Below are positions 49,819 through 62,689 of a DNA stretch of 64,000 nucleotides, piece by piece. Below the pieces are notes generated by a model. That model saw only the letters and a list, made by a program, of their open reading frames with translations. It was not told the DNA's origin and ran no database searches. A program made the translations under genes and the position numbers. Source of the DNA: Tamarix chinensis (Eukaryota > Streptophyta > Magnoliopsida > Caryophyllales > Tamaricaceae); the NCBI GenBank assembly GCA_030549775.1, contig CM060175.1, positions 83,238,745 through 83,302,744 on the forward strand, written 5' to 3'. Every line of letters begins with the position of its first letter. Position 1 is the stretch's first letter.

Positions 49819-52800
49819 TGTAACACCTCTAAATTTTATAAAATTTATTTTTGGATGTTTAGCCATTCATTTAAAAACTAACATTTAAACCTTAGCCTAA
49901 TTATTTTAGTGATAATTCTTTAATATTTTCTCCCGATTATTTTACCTGTTTCATTTTTGTTAAGCTTATGCTAAACCTTATTATTTTACCCGATATATTT
50001 TCTACTAGATACCTTAATCTATCTAAACTAAGCCTAAAACTAAAATAATAAAATATTCCTAAACTACCCTACCATTTTTACCCTCTGATTTACTCTTTTG
50101 TGTGTCCCATTCTTTTTTTCTTTTATCCCAATCATTCTCCCTATATTTTTCTTACCACACGCAACACACCTATACCCCTCACCCTACCCATCTCGGCCGA
50201 CTCATGCTCCATCACCATCACCTTACCTTTTTCCCATTTGCATGTAATAATATACACACACACAAACCTAACACTCCTTCCCTCTCTTTCTTGTTCTAAA
50301 ACCCATCCCATCACACCATCCCTCGAAACATACCCCTCACAAACCCTCTACATTTCATATATATATATATATACATACATACATACATACATACACCGAT
50401 GCATCTATCTCTCTCTTTTCCTTGCTCACACCCATCTCTCTCTCTCTCTCTCTCTCTCTGCTCTACTTGGTTGATTGACTTTCACCACCACCCCTCCCCT
50501 TGCATGCAAAACCCTACTTTTCTTCAACCAAACAACCCACAAAACACCTTCTTCCTCTTTCCCTTCTCCTCCTCACCCCTGTCTTCTTGGCTTTGTTTGG
50601 TTTTGTAAAAACCACCACCACCATCACCACGCCTTACGTTGCCACCCTACACCCCTGTTTTTCTTCTCTCCCTCCTTGCGGTAATTTTTTCTAATCCCTG
50701 CCACATCCTCGTGGCAACTTTTCCCGTAGCAACCCCCTAGGTAATGATATATTTTATCATTGTACCCCGACCCTTTCAGCGCATCCCACCACAACCAACC
50801 ACCCACCTTCGGCCTCTTCATTTGCAGCAACCCTAGCCTTGCACCACCTCCTTCACAACTACCTCCCTTCCACCCTATCTTTCTATCCCTCCTCTCTACA
50901 TTGCCCTGTTGTGCCCCTACATCACCACTACAACCCTCAACCCTAGTTCCTACCCACCGAGCCACCTTCACAGCCTTCTAGTACCAGTAAATCCTCCTAC
51001 ACCACCTCCCTTAAAGCAATGATACCACCTTCCACAGTCAACCAAAACCACCCATCCACCCCCATTTCAACCCCCAAACCTCACCTGAATCACTTCTAGC
51101 CCCTACTCCCCTTTTCCTTTGTGCATGGATCCCGCTGCGAAGTGTGAGAAATTTCTCTCCACAAAATTTTTGTTACCTATTTTAAATGTAAGGTTATTTT
51201 TTGTAATTTTAGAAAAATAAATATTTTATTATTATAATTATTATTTTATTTGTGAAATATTAATTTGGTAATTTTGATATTATTTTTAGGTATAAAAGTT
51301 GATTAGTGGGATCTTGTAATATTTAGCAGAATACCGCTATTTTACATTTTTGCTGGAATTCAGATCACATTTATACTCTCCTAAAATTTTAGACATCATA
51401 TGATAGCATGTTAGGGTTTTGTGTTTGAAATATATTAAGCATGATTTGTTAAATTATAATTATGTATTATCTATTATATCCTAAAAATTGGTAAAAAGAT
51501 AATGTTATCATATGTAAACATTTAAAGTACAAAAGTATGAAAAAATTATCTTTATGATAATGTATGAAATGTATGTGGAAAATGATAGGATGAGCATGTT
51601 TAGATATAATTATGAAATAATAATCATGGATGTATGCCCTAATGGCAATTTGGTCATTTTATGTGTATTAGATTTTTACCATGACCATCATGTCTAATAT
51701 GTATTATATGTTGTTATATGTTTTGGAATGTATTATATGCTCATGTTAGGGTTTTATATGTAAAATCTTGAATAATGGCAACATGGTCATGTGGCTTATC
51801 TAATAATTTAACTTCATGATAAATTAATTTAATCATTATGTTTTAGCCTTTTCATGACATATTGATAAATAAAATGGATTTAGTAATTAAAGAGGATGTT
51901 AATGTGGTAATCTTGATATCAGGGGCATTTTAGTTATTTTTGGCCTAATGCGCCCACATGTCAATAATTGAGTTTAGGATGGTCTTAGTATATTTTTATG
52001 ATTGAACCTGGTAATGATATTGATCAAGATTGTCTCAGAACAATTGGAAATGAGTATAATTAACTAAATGTGAAATTTTGGATATAAGTGGTTTATATGT
52101 AATTTTATAGTCACCTTGATAAAATACTAATACTAAAGTGAAAGACCTATAGATTGGGAATGGTGAATTTTTAGGGGTGGCTACCTTAAAGATGTGGTTT
52201 AGCCCACGGTTGATTATGGATTTTTGTTGGTGTGCCTTAGTGCCCCTATCAAGCCCTATAACTTACTTTATTTAGTTCTACGGACTGATAGGGGCATGCA
52301 TACTTATGGATTAGGTATCCTTGTCGGTAGGGTATTATGTTACTTTTGTTTACCATTACAATTGGGTACCTTTCCATCCTTAGGTTGATAGTCAGTAGGA
52401 TATTATGCTTCCTTGATGCACAGGTATGATTAGAGTATCTTAGTATCTCCAAGTTGATTTATCTTCCCTCAAGTGAATAAAAATGGAAATGATTGATGGA
52501 TTTTTAAATTATTAGATTGGCTAGTAGCAGCCTTTGTTCCCATCTATGGTTTGGTAGCAGCCTTTGTGCCTACCTGCGTTGTGACAGTTGTCTTCATGCC
52601 TACATTTGATGCAATGAGTTGGTATTGATCTGTACTTGTAAGCCTACCTGTGTTATGAAATTTATTGGTAATGATAATGAGGTATGTGAAATGTTGTTAT
52701 TGTCTTGGTTTTGGGTTGATGTTGTTTCTAATTATACTTTAAAGAGAATCTCTTGGATGTTCCATTATTAAGTTTCAATTAGTTCCATATGAACAAGTAT

Positions 52801-53404
52801 GAATAGTATATGACCTTGGTAGTATGTGGTTATATGAATGATTATCATATTTCAATTAACGCGTGCACAATTTGATGTTTTATACCATGTATTATTGTGG
52901 TGTCTTACATGTATTCTATGCTGGTTTTTCATTTTGGTTTAGTATAAAGGATTGCTCAGCACCGTTGTACATAAGGGTTTCTTTTGTGCGTCCCTCCCTA
53001 TTCAATGAGCAGTGGTCTTTACAGGTTAACTTATGAGTTTAGTAGAAAGCTAGTAATTCAAATTGAGAGCCTAGAGTTATTCGGTGTCTTTTGGTATATT
53101 TGATTTCAGTTGTATTTGGGACGCTTATGTCCTCTTATGTTTCTTTCTTTTAAGTTTTGTAATCATTCCTGCTACTTTTAATTAGCATAATATTTATCTA
53201 TTGTATCCTCTATTCTTTTTCTTGTAATCATGTTATTAATTTAAGTGGTTTAATAATTTTAGCATTAGCACTTGGTATGAGAATGGTAAAGGAAACTTGA
53301 CATGTACCAAGTGTGGCAGTAACACCCTTTATTTTTATTGTTTTAGCTTCCGTGATTAACTCTTTTAAATAAAATTTTCAAGTTATAAAAAATAGGGTGT
53401 TATG
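49819..53404 (+). mobile_element. 3.6-kb solo-LTR-like repeat with target duplication
   Basis: It starts TGTAACACC and ends GGTGTTATG, and is flanked by a perfect 5-base duplication AATGG (49814-49818 and 53405-53409). The ends are short inverted repeats of the LTR type (TG...; the final CA appears mutated). Inside are an AT-rich first part, a strongly pyrimidine-rich block (about 50090-51120, with CT, CA, TA and CATA microsatellites) and a TG/TA-rich part. No retroviral-type coding region was seen. Frames in the pyrimidine block are compositional artefacts. Size and lack of coding suit a solo LTR of a long-LTR gypsy lineage or a large non-autonomous derivative. A related partial copy starts at 55440. 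Confidence 0.6.
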
Positions 53405-53409
53405 AATGG

Positions 53410-55439
53410 ACTCTGCCCTTAGCCTTATAGTAAAATACTTGTATATAGATAATACAAAATTCCTAATAGGAAAGAAAATAATAGATAAGCCTATCAAATA
53501 AGATTCATCTTAGAGCATTTGGAAAAAGTTAATAGTAACTCTAGTCATCTTGCTTTGTTTGGTTGTTCTTCACCCTAAGTGATAGCTAAAAATAATGATG
53601 CATCCATATCTTTACATATGCAGGCAACATAAGTGAATAGGCACCCTATCATGTCGGTGAATATTCTTTTCATGATGGAACAATATGCACTAATTATCGG
53701 AGATGCATTAATTATGTCCTGAATATGCTTCTACTTTTCCTCTAAATTGAGTTATTACATCATAATTTAACATTACGTAGGTGTTGAGATTATGACTTCC
53801 AACATCATTGATAATTTGATGTATCAAATCATTATCATAGTCCATATTTTCATTTGGGTTACTTCTTTTGCTAATGATTGACCCTCAACTCATATTGGTC
53901 TGCTATTCCTTATAAGTATTAGATATTATCGTTCCATCTCCAAGAGGTCTTGATGATAACATATGTTGCTCATAAGAATACGAAAATACTTTATGTGCAA
54001 GTCACTAGTCCTTGATGGAAAAAAAAAATCATTGCCTTGATTTAAAACATTAGTGTTGTTGGATATTCAAGCTTGAATTGTCCAACATTTTCGTGAGCTT
54101 GTGTGTCTAAGAACTAGTTCTAGAAGTTATTCATCCATGCATCTATAGTGAAGTCTAGTTTTGATTGTTTGAACTTAGAACATGCTTCAATCAAATATGG
54201 TTTGATAAATTGATTCTTGCTAGTAAGGAAAGTACATGATTATAGTAATTTGGTTTGTTCGGGATTTATATATTTATGGAGGAACGGAGTAAATTTGCAT
54301 ATTAAGCTTGGTAAATGGTTTGTATAATTGTGAAATAAGGTTTTTTTTAAGGCAAAACCAAAGTAAGTGATTTAGAATGTGTTTGGCTTTTCCGTAGAGA
54401 AGGTAGAAAATACCTTTATCTAGTAAATATTTCAGGTCATCGGAAAAAAGTGGGTAACTATTTTGGTGATAGGTGAAAAGATCAATTATGGTTTTGTAAA
54501 TTGTATACATCATGTTTCAATTTGGTAAGGAAAATTGATGAACTTACGGTATGGTCCATAGCCCAATGACTTCAGATGTATTGGATGCTAATATATGTAA
54601 TACATTTTGTAATTCTAAATATTTTTGTGTATATAATCTATGCTATTTTGATAAATTATCTATCTAATCTATTGTGAAAATGTATCTAATGTCCGTGTAG
54701 TAAAAAATGATAATCTTAGTACTAATGCTTTAATTTCTAAATTTCTAAATGCATTAGGGTATGTATTAATTCCATTGGATAATTGATTACTTCCTAAATG
54801 AGATATGAGATCATTAAGATTTCTAACCAATGCCTCTATGTGGTGAAAGTTCTTATAAAAATTTATATGGCTACTAGTAGATGGTGCATTGATGGATGTA
54901 CTAAATACATAGTCTTGTAATATATAATTATACTCTTTAAAGTAAGTGCATAATGCATTTAATGTAATGTTTTTTTAAATATTTTATACTATTCTATATT
55001 CTGTCTATAATAATTGTATGATTGATATGTATATTTTTGCTAAAGATATTGTGAAATGATAAATTACATCCAGGTGGAAACACTAGGAGAAGGTAATTCT
55101 CAAACTTGGTTGGTAGGAGCATGGATGATAAGGATATCCTTCCATTTAGGTAATGTCCTACAAAAATTCTCTAGTAAGAAAGTCATGAAGAGAATATGAT
55201 TCTCTTTTAATAAATTCATTGTCAAAATAAAAAATTGATAAAATAGATTTCCATCTATCAAATATTTATTTTGAAACCAAGTTTTGAAAATCCTTTGTCA
55301 AACATCTTTAGTTGCTTTTTAGTTAATTTTGAATAAAAAATTTTTTCTATAAATATCATCTTGAAATTTTGAAATGCATAATATACTAGATAAATTTTCT
55401 TTTGAATGTTAAATAATTTTTCGTAGTCCTAACCTGACT
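53410..55439. other. gene-free AT-rich stretch
   Basis: No coding region or RNA gene recognised. The minus-strand frame 54274-54513 has no motif I know. Confidence 0.5.
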
Positions 55440-57800
55440 TGTAACACTTAGAAATTTTATAAACTTTATTTTCGTGTGTTTAACCTTTTGTTTGAAATTT
55501 ATCCCTAAACCCTGTCTTAATTATTTTTTTTAATATTAAACCATAACCCAAATTATTTTTTAAATATTTTATCCTAATTATTTTCATCCTTTTTTTCTTT
55601 TTTAAACCCTCTCCCTTAAGTGGTTAGTTTTGTTGGTTTAATTTCATTAATTGGAAACTCTAAATTGATTAAACTAAATAGACCAAATTAATCTAACACT
55701 CCACCCCTGCCTTTTCTTGTCTTTTCACCCAAGCCAACCCTTGCCCTACATCCTCTATCTACTTAAGCCAACTTGCCCCTCCTGCCAAAAACATTATTGT
55801 ACTTGAATAATCCCCTTACCCTGCTTATTTGGTTCACACACCACCTCCTACAACTTTCCCTCTCTCTTCCATTTTTGTAAAGTTTGGTCATTACCCATCA
55901 TCGTGCCTCCTTCCCTTCTTCTTCCTCCTTTCTCCTTCTCTTTTCCCTAGATTTTTCTATGTTATTCCTTAGCTTATGTGCCCATCTTCACAACAACATC
56001 AATCGACCTCCTTTGTATTTCCCCCAACTAGCAAACACCAAGTCTTCCTTCCCATCCAATTTATTTTAGCCATTTCTAGCACGTTGCACCATCTCCTACA
56101 CCCAACAACATTACCACCCCTTAAGTTTGTGTCACCAATGACCAACTTTTTGTGAACTACCACCAAGCCTCCTCTTCTTCATCTTCATCTTCATCTTTTT
56201 CTATATTCTTTTTGACCTTTGACTCCCTAAAACCAAACTAACTTCCTACATCCTTTTCTCTACCCAATACCTTTTTCCACTCTCCCTTGCATTGGTCCAC
56301 CCACTCAATGTTGGGAATTCATGCTATCAACACCTTTCTCAGCCAACAACTCACTCGTACATTCTTCATGTTCATAACTAGCTCACGCAGCCCAACATGT
56401 GCAGCATGATTCCCTTATGTAACTCAGTCTCACCGAATAACCATATTATCCTCATACAACTCCACCACTTTACCACCTGATCCCCTCAGCTGAACCTCCC
56501 TGTGCAACTTGAGCCAGCCAAAACCAACCTCTCTCATTTTTGTAACCTTTGGCATGAGAACCCATCACCCTTCGACACCTAAAGTTTTTGCTACAGTAGT
56601 CATGTGTTCCCCTTTTTGTTGCGTTAAGCTCTCATATTTTGGCCCTTGCTAATGTGAGAAGCTCACACTAGTAGCCCAATACAGCATGAGTTTCATGCAT
56701 AACTCACCTAGGTCGGCTCCTTCATTTAATTGTAGCTTTGGTTAATATGTAATACCCCAAATTGATCGGAGTGCTATAAGGATTGATATGGCTACTTATA
56801 TCAACATGGTATACCATCCTTTTGGTAATTCCATCCTAAGAACTCTACAGTTAAGCGTGTTGGCCGTTGAGCAATTTTTGGATGGGTGACCTCCTGGGAA
56901 GTTTTAGAAATTTGCTGAAAATTTCTCTGGAAGTGCGTGAGTGAGGACAAAGCGCACTTAAAGGACTTGTGTTGATTTGTGGGGCCAGCCAATCAATCCG
57001 AAAGCACTCCAAGGTAGCCCCCACGTGGTCGTGTCGACTCGGGGTGTTACATAATAAGTGTCATCATTTTGTTTAGCTTGTAATGTGTATTGGTTGGTTT
57101 TGTTTTTAATGAAGAAGGAGGATTAGTGGAGGCTAGATTTTGATATAGGTTTTGGTATTTTTATTTTCCTTGGGATTAAGAGGTAACTCATATGCTTTAC
57201 TAAAATCTAAAAACTCAAATGATAGTATGTTCAGATTCTGATGTGTTAAATAGTAATTATTGCCCTAATCATATATTTTTTTGTTGTATTTATTTTCCTA
57301 ATAATGATAGCATGAAATTATGTATAATGAACCATGTTAAATTGTCAATAATATTATGTGTACGAAATCATGCTAGAATAGGTCTAATATTGTGGATTAA
57401 TTATGCATGATATGTGTGTGTGTCTATATATATGATAGGTTGAGCATGTTTAAGTATATTTTTGCATGATTATTATTATTTGTTTGCCCTATGGGTAAAT
57501 TTATCTTTTAAGAGTACCATGTTTATTTTATGCCAGCAAGTATGCCTAACATGAATTATATAAAGTTAAATATAAAAATATGTGATTTATGATAAATTAA
57601 ATATGCATGTAAGGGTTTTACTTGCTTAATCACGTCTAGGGGTAAAATAATTATTTTTTATATATGGTAATTTACCTGCATGATAAAATATTTCAATTAT
57701 TGTATTTTAGCATTTTTATGATAAATTATTAATTAGAATAAATTAGCATTTAAAATGGGTAATATTATGGTAAAATGGATACCCTATATTTTTAATATTA
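55440..57800 (+). mobile_element. partial diverged copy of the 3.6-kb LTR-like repeat
   Basis: It starts TGTAACACTTAGAAATTTTA, like the repeat at 49819, followed by a pyrimidine-rich block (about 55690-56560). After the inserted Cassandra LTR (56748-57051) come shared phrases (TTGAGCATGTTTA, TGCCCTATGGG, TTTTAGCATTTTTATGATAAA) in the same order as in the other copy. The right end is not recognisable, so the copy is truncated or decayed near 57.8 kb. Confidence 0.5.
56748..57051 (+). mobile_element. Cassandra-type TRIM solo LTR carrying 5S rRNA sequence
   Basis: It begins TGTAATACCCC, ends GGGGTGTTACA, and is flanked by a perfect duplication TAATA (56743-56747 and 57052-57056). About 56803-56905 is derived from 5S rRNA: AACTCTACAGTTAAGCGTG covers the internal A-box region and GGATGGGTGACCTCCTGGGA the intermediate-element/C-box region. 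A 5S core inside a ~300-base LTR is the defining trait of Cassandra, a non-coding retrotransposon found across plants. No second LTR follows, so this is a solo LTR left by recombination. The conserved 5S promoter could in principle recruit TFIIIA and RNA polymerase III. It sits inside an older LTR-like repeat. Confidence 0.95.
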
Positions 57801-58364
57801 TAACTTCGACAAACAACTTTTATAAATGAAAATTTCAAGTGTTGCACTGATTGAGTGTATTTCAATTGTCAAAATTGAAGTTTTAACATTTTTGTTGTAT
57901 TTTACAAACTTCTAAAATGTTATCTTCTTAGTTGATTCATTGTAGAGTTTGAGTATGATATAAAATTTCATTTTGTTGCCTATTGGTTAGGAAATTATCA
58001 TACCATTATTTTAGAATGCCTAGAAATCCTACTACTATATTCCTTAAAATATCATGAACACTATTACCTTTTATGGTGAAGGTAGTCGCTATCAAACCCA
58101 TTTGGTGTAATATATTTAGTATTTCAAATTTAGAATACCCGTCTAGGCTCCATTTAACTATTAAATTCCCATCAAAGACTGAGGATTCATGTCTAATTCT
58201 TTCCTCAAATTGAATATTTAGAGGAGTGGGCTTTAGATAATAATTTAGAGTCAGAGAATTGTTCCATGTTGGAGAATATTTCCACTTCTTGTGTAATATT
58301 CTATTTACTTTATTATGTTTTTTCACTTGGTTTGGGTAGATCCTAACGATTAGATATTACTTAA
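57801..58364. other. gene-free AT-rich stretch
   Basis: Nothing recognisable. The minus-strand frame 58006-58326 (106 codons) has no motif I know. Confidence 0.45.
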
Positions 58365-58657
58365 TCTCCACACTAGTAGCGGATAGTAGAGGTTTAAAAG
58401 GATTGATGAAATTACATATATCAACAAGATATATATTTTTTTAGAAAATACTATCATTAAAGAACCATATAATTAAGTGTACTTGACTTTTAACAAGTTA
58501 AAGATATGTGACATTTTGGAAAGTCTTTTTGAGATAGGTGTGAATTAATAAAAAAAAAATGTTCAAAATGAGTTGTGTTAATTTGTAAGATTAGCCATTG
58601 ATTTCAAAAGTATTTTAGAATAACTTCATGCAACCCTAGTGAGATCTAGGTGTTACA
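58365..58657 (+). mobile_element. decayed Cassandra-like LTR
   Basis: It matches the LTR at 56748 in order: GGATTGATG, ATATCAACA, a degraded 5S block (AGAACCATATAATTAAGTGT), then TGTGTTAATTTGTAAGATTAGCC and the end GGTGTTACA at 58657. The start is approximate and no certain target duplication is visible. The 5S promoter region is destroyed. Confidence 0.55.
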
Positions 58658-58952
58658 CTTATAATGGTAGAACTTATAGCATATCGTAGTAAAATATAAA
58701 GAATATTGCAGTAAAATGTCAATTATACAATGATATCATACCATAATAAAATATGAAATATTTTGTAATCAAATATCAAATATATCATAATAAAATATAA
58801 CAATAAAAAAGAAACATGACCACATAATATTAGATGATGATAAAACATCAAATATAACATAGTAAAATATATTATTTACCGAACTTTTACCGTATACTAA
58901 GTGGAGTCCTACTTGACGAGGTGCCCAGTTAGGGGATTGCAAAATTAAAAAA

Positions 58953-58953
58953 G

Positions 58954-58999
<46 letters not shown>
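58953..58999. repeat. (ATA)n microsatellite
   Basis: About 15 AAT/ATA units about 500 bases upstream of the zinc-finger gene. The minus-strand frame across it gives a leucine run and is not a gene. Confidence 0.95.
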
Positions 59000-59000
<1 letters not shown>

Positions 59001-59049
59001 GAAGGGAAAATAGACGGACAATATAAGTCGTCATAAACTACATGGATCA

Positions 59050-59497
59050 AAGAAGCAAATAGCTGGGTATCTTATTTGTCAGTGTTGTTGGTCGGGGGCT
59101 CTTGGTGCTCTCTCTCTCTCTCTCTCTCTCTCTCAGCCAGGTTGAGTTCTAAAACTTTACCGAGGGCATCGATCGATATCAATCAATTAAACATGCACCC
59201 CTAGATAGCTAGGTAGGTAGGTACTGCTCCATTACTTCTTCTATCTATCTCGAGTCTTAACTCACCACACACTCCCATTCCAACTCTGCCTCTCTCGCAT
59301 TTGCATACACCTAGCTTCCTCTTTAATTAATTAGATCGATCTCCTCGATTCTCCTCCCACGTAACCGAGCTTATTGTTCCTATCGATCGATCTAGCCCTA
59401 AATCTCTCTCCCTCCACCCTCCCCCCTCCCCCCTCTCCCTCCCTCTGTCATATATACACACACACGCATATGTATATATAGCTTTGATTTTTAATTC
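59050..59497 (+). promoter_or_regulatory. promoter and pyrimidine-rich leader of the zinc-finger gene
   Basis: The stretch before the start codon contains a (CT)n run (about 59109-59134), GATCGATC palindromes (59168-59175 region, 59385-59392), a C/T-rich block (59402-59447) and TATA-like motifs at about 59450 and 59472. The second TATA lies too close to the ATG to serve it, so transcription probably starts at or before 59480. If it starts further upstream, the CT tracts are in the leader. Pyrimidine-rich tracts near the start are common in plant core promoters. Confidence 0.5.
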
Positions 59498-60580
59498 ATG
59501 GAGAAGGCGGCAGGGGGTGAGATACATGACTTCATGAATGTCGAATCATTTTCTCAGTTGCCCTTCATAAGATCGGCTGCTACTGCAGCTGCTCCTCAAG
59601 CAGTGAAAGAAAAGGGCGCCGGCATTAGGCTATTCGGCAAAGAATTCGGAAGCAGCAGTTCCAACTCCACATCATCATCAGCCGGGGGTGGCCACCTCGT
59701 GCAGCAGCAAGATCATAAGTATTACTCTTCCGATCAAAGCGTCATGACAGGAGGAGGAGGCGGACCTGCCGAAGCTGCAGGAGCAACCACAATCAGCACT
59801 AGCAGTACTACTGCCGGTAGTGATAAAGATGCAGCATCCGACAACAACAATAATAGTAATGGAGGTGGCGGAGGAGAAAATGGACGGAAATTCGAGTGTC
59901 ATTACTGTTGTAGAAACTTTCCTACATCTCAAGCATTAGGAGGACATCAGAATGCTCATAAAAGGGAACGTCAACATGCCAAACGTGCTCACCTTCAGTC
60001 TGCTATGATGCATAGCGGCGCCTTAACTGCTTCTACTCACGATCCTCACGTCTATGGATACCTCAACTACCAACACCATCATCGTCTTGGCTCAGCTCCT
60101 CCTCCTCCTCCTCCTGTTAACGCTTACCCCCATCCAACTACTTATAATACAACGTCCTCGTCCAGTAGCAGTGGGTATTATTACGGACCTCGTCATCATA
60201 CCACTAATATTCTTCGGCCATTAATCCCTCACCAGCACCAACAACCTATAAATGGAAGCCCATTGGGCATGTGGCGGTCGACGTTTCCAGATGAAATTCC
60301 TCGAGCCTCAACGACTCATTATTCCCATCTACATCATCATCCTAGTCGGGATTCGACGACGACGTCGTCTTCGGCATATCCGTTGTCAATCTTTGCAAGT
60401 AATCACGACAGCTCGTCATACCGCCCGGTCATTCGAGCTACAACCGCAGCAGCAGCAGCCGAAAGTGGTTTAACATCTGCTGCGGCCCGTGGCGGTACAC
60501 ATAACCACCAATATCATGTCTTTGACGACTCTCACAAGCCAAGACCCCAAGATCAAGTGAGTTTGGATCTTCGTCTGTAA
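59498..60580 (+). CDS. single C2H2 zinc-finger transcription factor, GIS/ZFP5/6/8-like, with EAR motif
   Basis: An intronless frame of 360 codons ending TAA. The N-terminus has [15 protein letters not shown], and residues 42-51 read [10 protein letters not shown], two short motifs shared by this family. The single finger has C134, C137, H150 and H154 with the plant-specific QALGGH at 145-150, continuing [20 protein letters not shown]. The last residues are VSLDLRL, an EAR-type LxLxL motif that recruits TOPLESS-type co-repressors. Arabidopsis members (GIS, GIS2, ZFP5, ZFP6, ZFP8) control trichome and root-hair initiation downstream of gibberellin and cytokinin; the same role here is inference. 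Between motifs are Ser, Gly, Asn, His and Pro runs, which probably make it longer than the Arabidopsis proteins. It is nuclear and binds DNA through the finger. I chose the first ATG because the conserved N-terminal motif starts directly after it. This is the only intact host gene in the window. Confidence 0.95.
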   Translation: MEKAAGGEIHDFMNVESFSQLPFIRSAATAAAPQAVKEKGAGIRLFGKEFGSSSSNSTSSSAGGGHLVQQQDHKYYSSDQSVMTGGGGGPAEAAGATTISTSSTTAGSDKDAASDNNNNSNGGGGGENGRKFECHYCCRNFPTSQALGGHQNAHKRERQHAKRAHLQSAMMHSGALTASTHDPHVYGYLNYQHHHRLGSAPPPPPPVNAYPHPTTYNTTSSSSSSGYYYGPRHHTTNILRPLIPHQHQQPINGSPLGMWRSTFPDEIPRASTTHYSHLHHHPSRDSTTTSSSAYPLSIFASNHDSSSYRPVIRATTAAAAAESGLTSAAARGGTHNHQYHVFDDSHKPRPQDQVSLDLRL

Positions 60581-62381
60581 TATCTACCTACCGTTGTTCA
60601 ATTATTATTAATTAATTGATCGATAATTAACCAACGTAATTAGGTACTATTATTTACCTGGCTGGCTAGCTTCATTCAGTTACCTTCAGTTTTTCAGCTC
60701 TGGCCAATTTTATCCATTTAAATTGATACTATCATTTATATAATTAATAGGAATTTGATTTGTTCTCCACTTTTTCCTTAATTTATTGCGTTCAGTTTTC
60801 GTCCTAGTATTACGCGGTACTATTTAAGTAGAATTAATTTCGTTATCTGACTCTTAGCAGACAATTCTATGTTTACCACAGTACAGGGTTGTTGTTCATC
60901 TTAATCAATAAGTTATAAATTCAATCGGTATTCAATTAAATTAATTCAATCAAAACAATTAAATAACTAAATTAATATTATTATTCAAATAAAATAACTA
61001 ATTCTATCAATAAAAAATAAAATAAATTGAGTATTTGATCTAACAAATAAAAAAAAATATCTGATCTAATAAATTATATACATATTTACACTAAAAATTG
61101 TTTATTTTTCATATCATTTATTATATATATATATATGCACACGTGTAATTTCAAAATAGAATATTTATTGTAAGTAAATTTGATACTTTTTAAATATTTA
61201 AATAATATAAAAAAAGTAAAATTACTAACTGAATATAATGTAAGTTAAGACTGAAATCAAATTATTAGATCAGATCACTTTAAAGGGGACAAGTTTATTA
61301 TCTTTCGATCGGAAACAAAAATATTTATTTATTTATGGTATGCTCGAAAGTATCAAATATTCAATAAATTATTTATTATTCGATCTAAAATTTTGAATAT
61401 TTAAAGCGTTGGATATCTAAATTTTTTTTCTAAATATCTAATCTTTCAGATATACAATTATCAAATATCCAAAACACAATTACCTCTATACATGGTATAT
61501 ACACCAATCTGTAACACTGGAATTTGTTGATCACTATGGTTACCAGCAGATGGCTTAATTATTCAATATCCTATTCCTTAATTTTACCTCTCTTAATTAT
61601 TGCAAAATTCTTATTTCTAGGATATTAAGAGTGCGTGTATGACAGGCACTAGCATTTTCAAATTCAGTGTTGCATGGTTGCATATGTGTCAATACTATGT
61701 TACTAGATCAATCTGACTCTAATGCCACAGTTTCCTCTATAAAACCGTTTTTCTGCTTTAAATTACCTAGCTAACTAGAGTGCCTAACAGCTATGATGAT
61801 AAGTGGACAATCCACCCAGAAAAAGAAGTTGCTAAGAGTATATAATTGACGTTAGAAATATAGCAGATGTTAAGGTACGTGACAAAAGTAAGGCGACGGA
61901 CGATTGAAATTCTCTACCCGGCCGACTGATTAATGTTTACAACATATCGCTCTTACAAGAAAAAGAATGGGCGTCATGCAAATGACTGACGCGATGTACG
62001 GGTGACAAATTTTACTACCTGCCATCATTCTGACAAACGCGTGTTTCGTGATAGATAGCTCCGTAAGATAAAACACAGCCGTTTCGTCTACTCTTTCGTG
62101 ATAGATCCATTTAACCTACAATTTGGTCAGAGTAAACATCAAATTAAACTATAACTTACAAGGATCGGATTAGCATCAACAGAAAGAAACTGCAATATTT
62201 ATCCAACTATGCACGCGAGGCTAATGGGATCCCATCTTATGCAGCATTATTCCTGTTCATCTAAGAAATGAATATGGCCAGCTCAGGCTTTGATGTTGAC
62301 CATTTATGGGGAGAGCCCAACTTAGCGGTATTAAACTCATCCCTACAAAATGGGTGTTTGGAAACGTACTTGTTTATATGC
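60581..62381. other. gene-free stretch downstream of the zinc-finger gene
   Basis: 3' flank and AT-rich sequence. 60890-61510 holds degraded words such as TATTCAATAAA and AAATATCCAA that suggest an old repeat. No perfect AATAAA lies near the stop codon. No other gene is seen. Confidence 0.5.
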
Positions 62382-62684
62382 TGTAACACCCTGAGTCGAT
62401 ACGACCATGCGGGGCTACCTTGGAATGCTTTCGAATTAATCGGTTGGCCCACAGATCAACACGAGTTCTTTCCGCGCGTTTTATCCTCACTCACGCAATT
62501 TCCGAGAAATTTTTAGAAAATTTTTGAAACTTCTCAGGAGGGTCGCCCATCCTAAAATTGCTCCACGGCCAGCACGCTTAACTATGGAGTTTTTAGAATG
62601 GAATCATTAAAAGGATGGTATACCATGTTGATATAAGTAGCCAAATCAATCCTTATAACATTCCTCTCCATTTGGGGTATTACA
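62382..62684 (-). mobile_element. Cassandra-type TRIM solo LTR carrying 5S rRNA sequence (minus)
   Basis: Read on the minus strand it starts TGTAATACCCC at 62684 and ends GGGTGTTACA at 62382, flanked by a perfect TATGC duplication (62377-62381 and 62685-62689). The 5S-like core (about 62530-62605) reads on minus CTCCATAGTTAAGCGTGCTG and GGATGGGCGACCCTCC. The second box carries a change (GGGTGAC to GGGCGAC). It is clearly the same family as the LTR at 56748 but an independent insertion. The short frames across it on both strands are not genes. Confidence 0.95.
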
Positions 62685-62689
62685 TATGC

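Noticed and set aside
50100..50971. Several overlapping open frames in the C/T-rich block
   Set aside because: Composition-driven Pro/Ser/His/Leu frames on both strands inside the LTR-like repeat.
56803..56905. Possible functional 5S rRNA gene
   Set aside because: Only part of the 5S sequence is preserved and it lies inside an LTR with a target duplication, so it is Cassandra and not a 5S array unit.
59678..59932. 84-codon minus-strand frame within the zinc-finger gene
   Set aside because: Antisense shadow of repetitive codons in the real gene.
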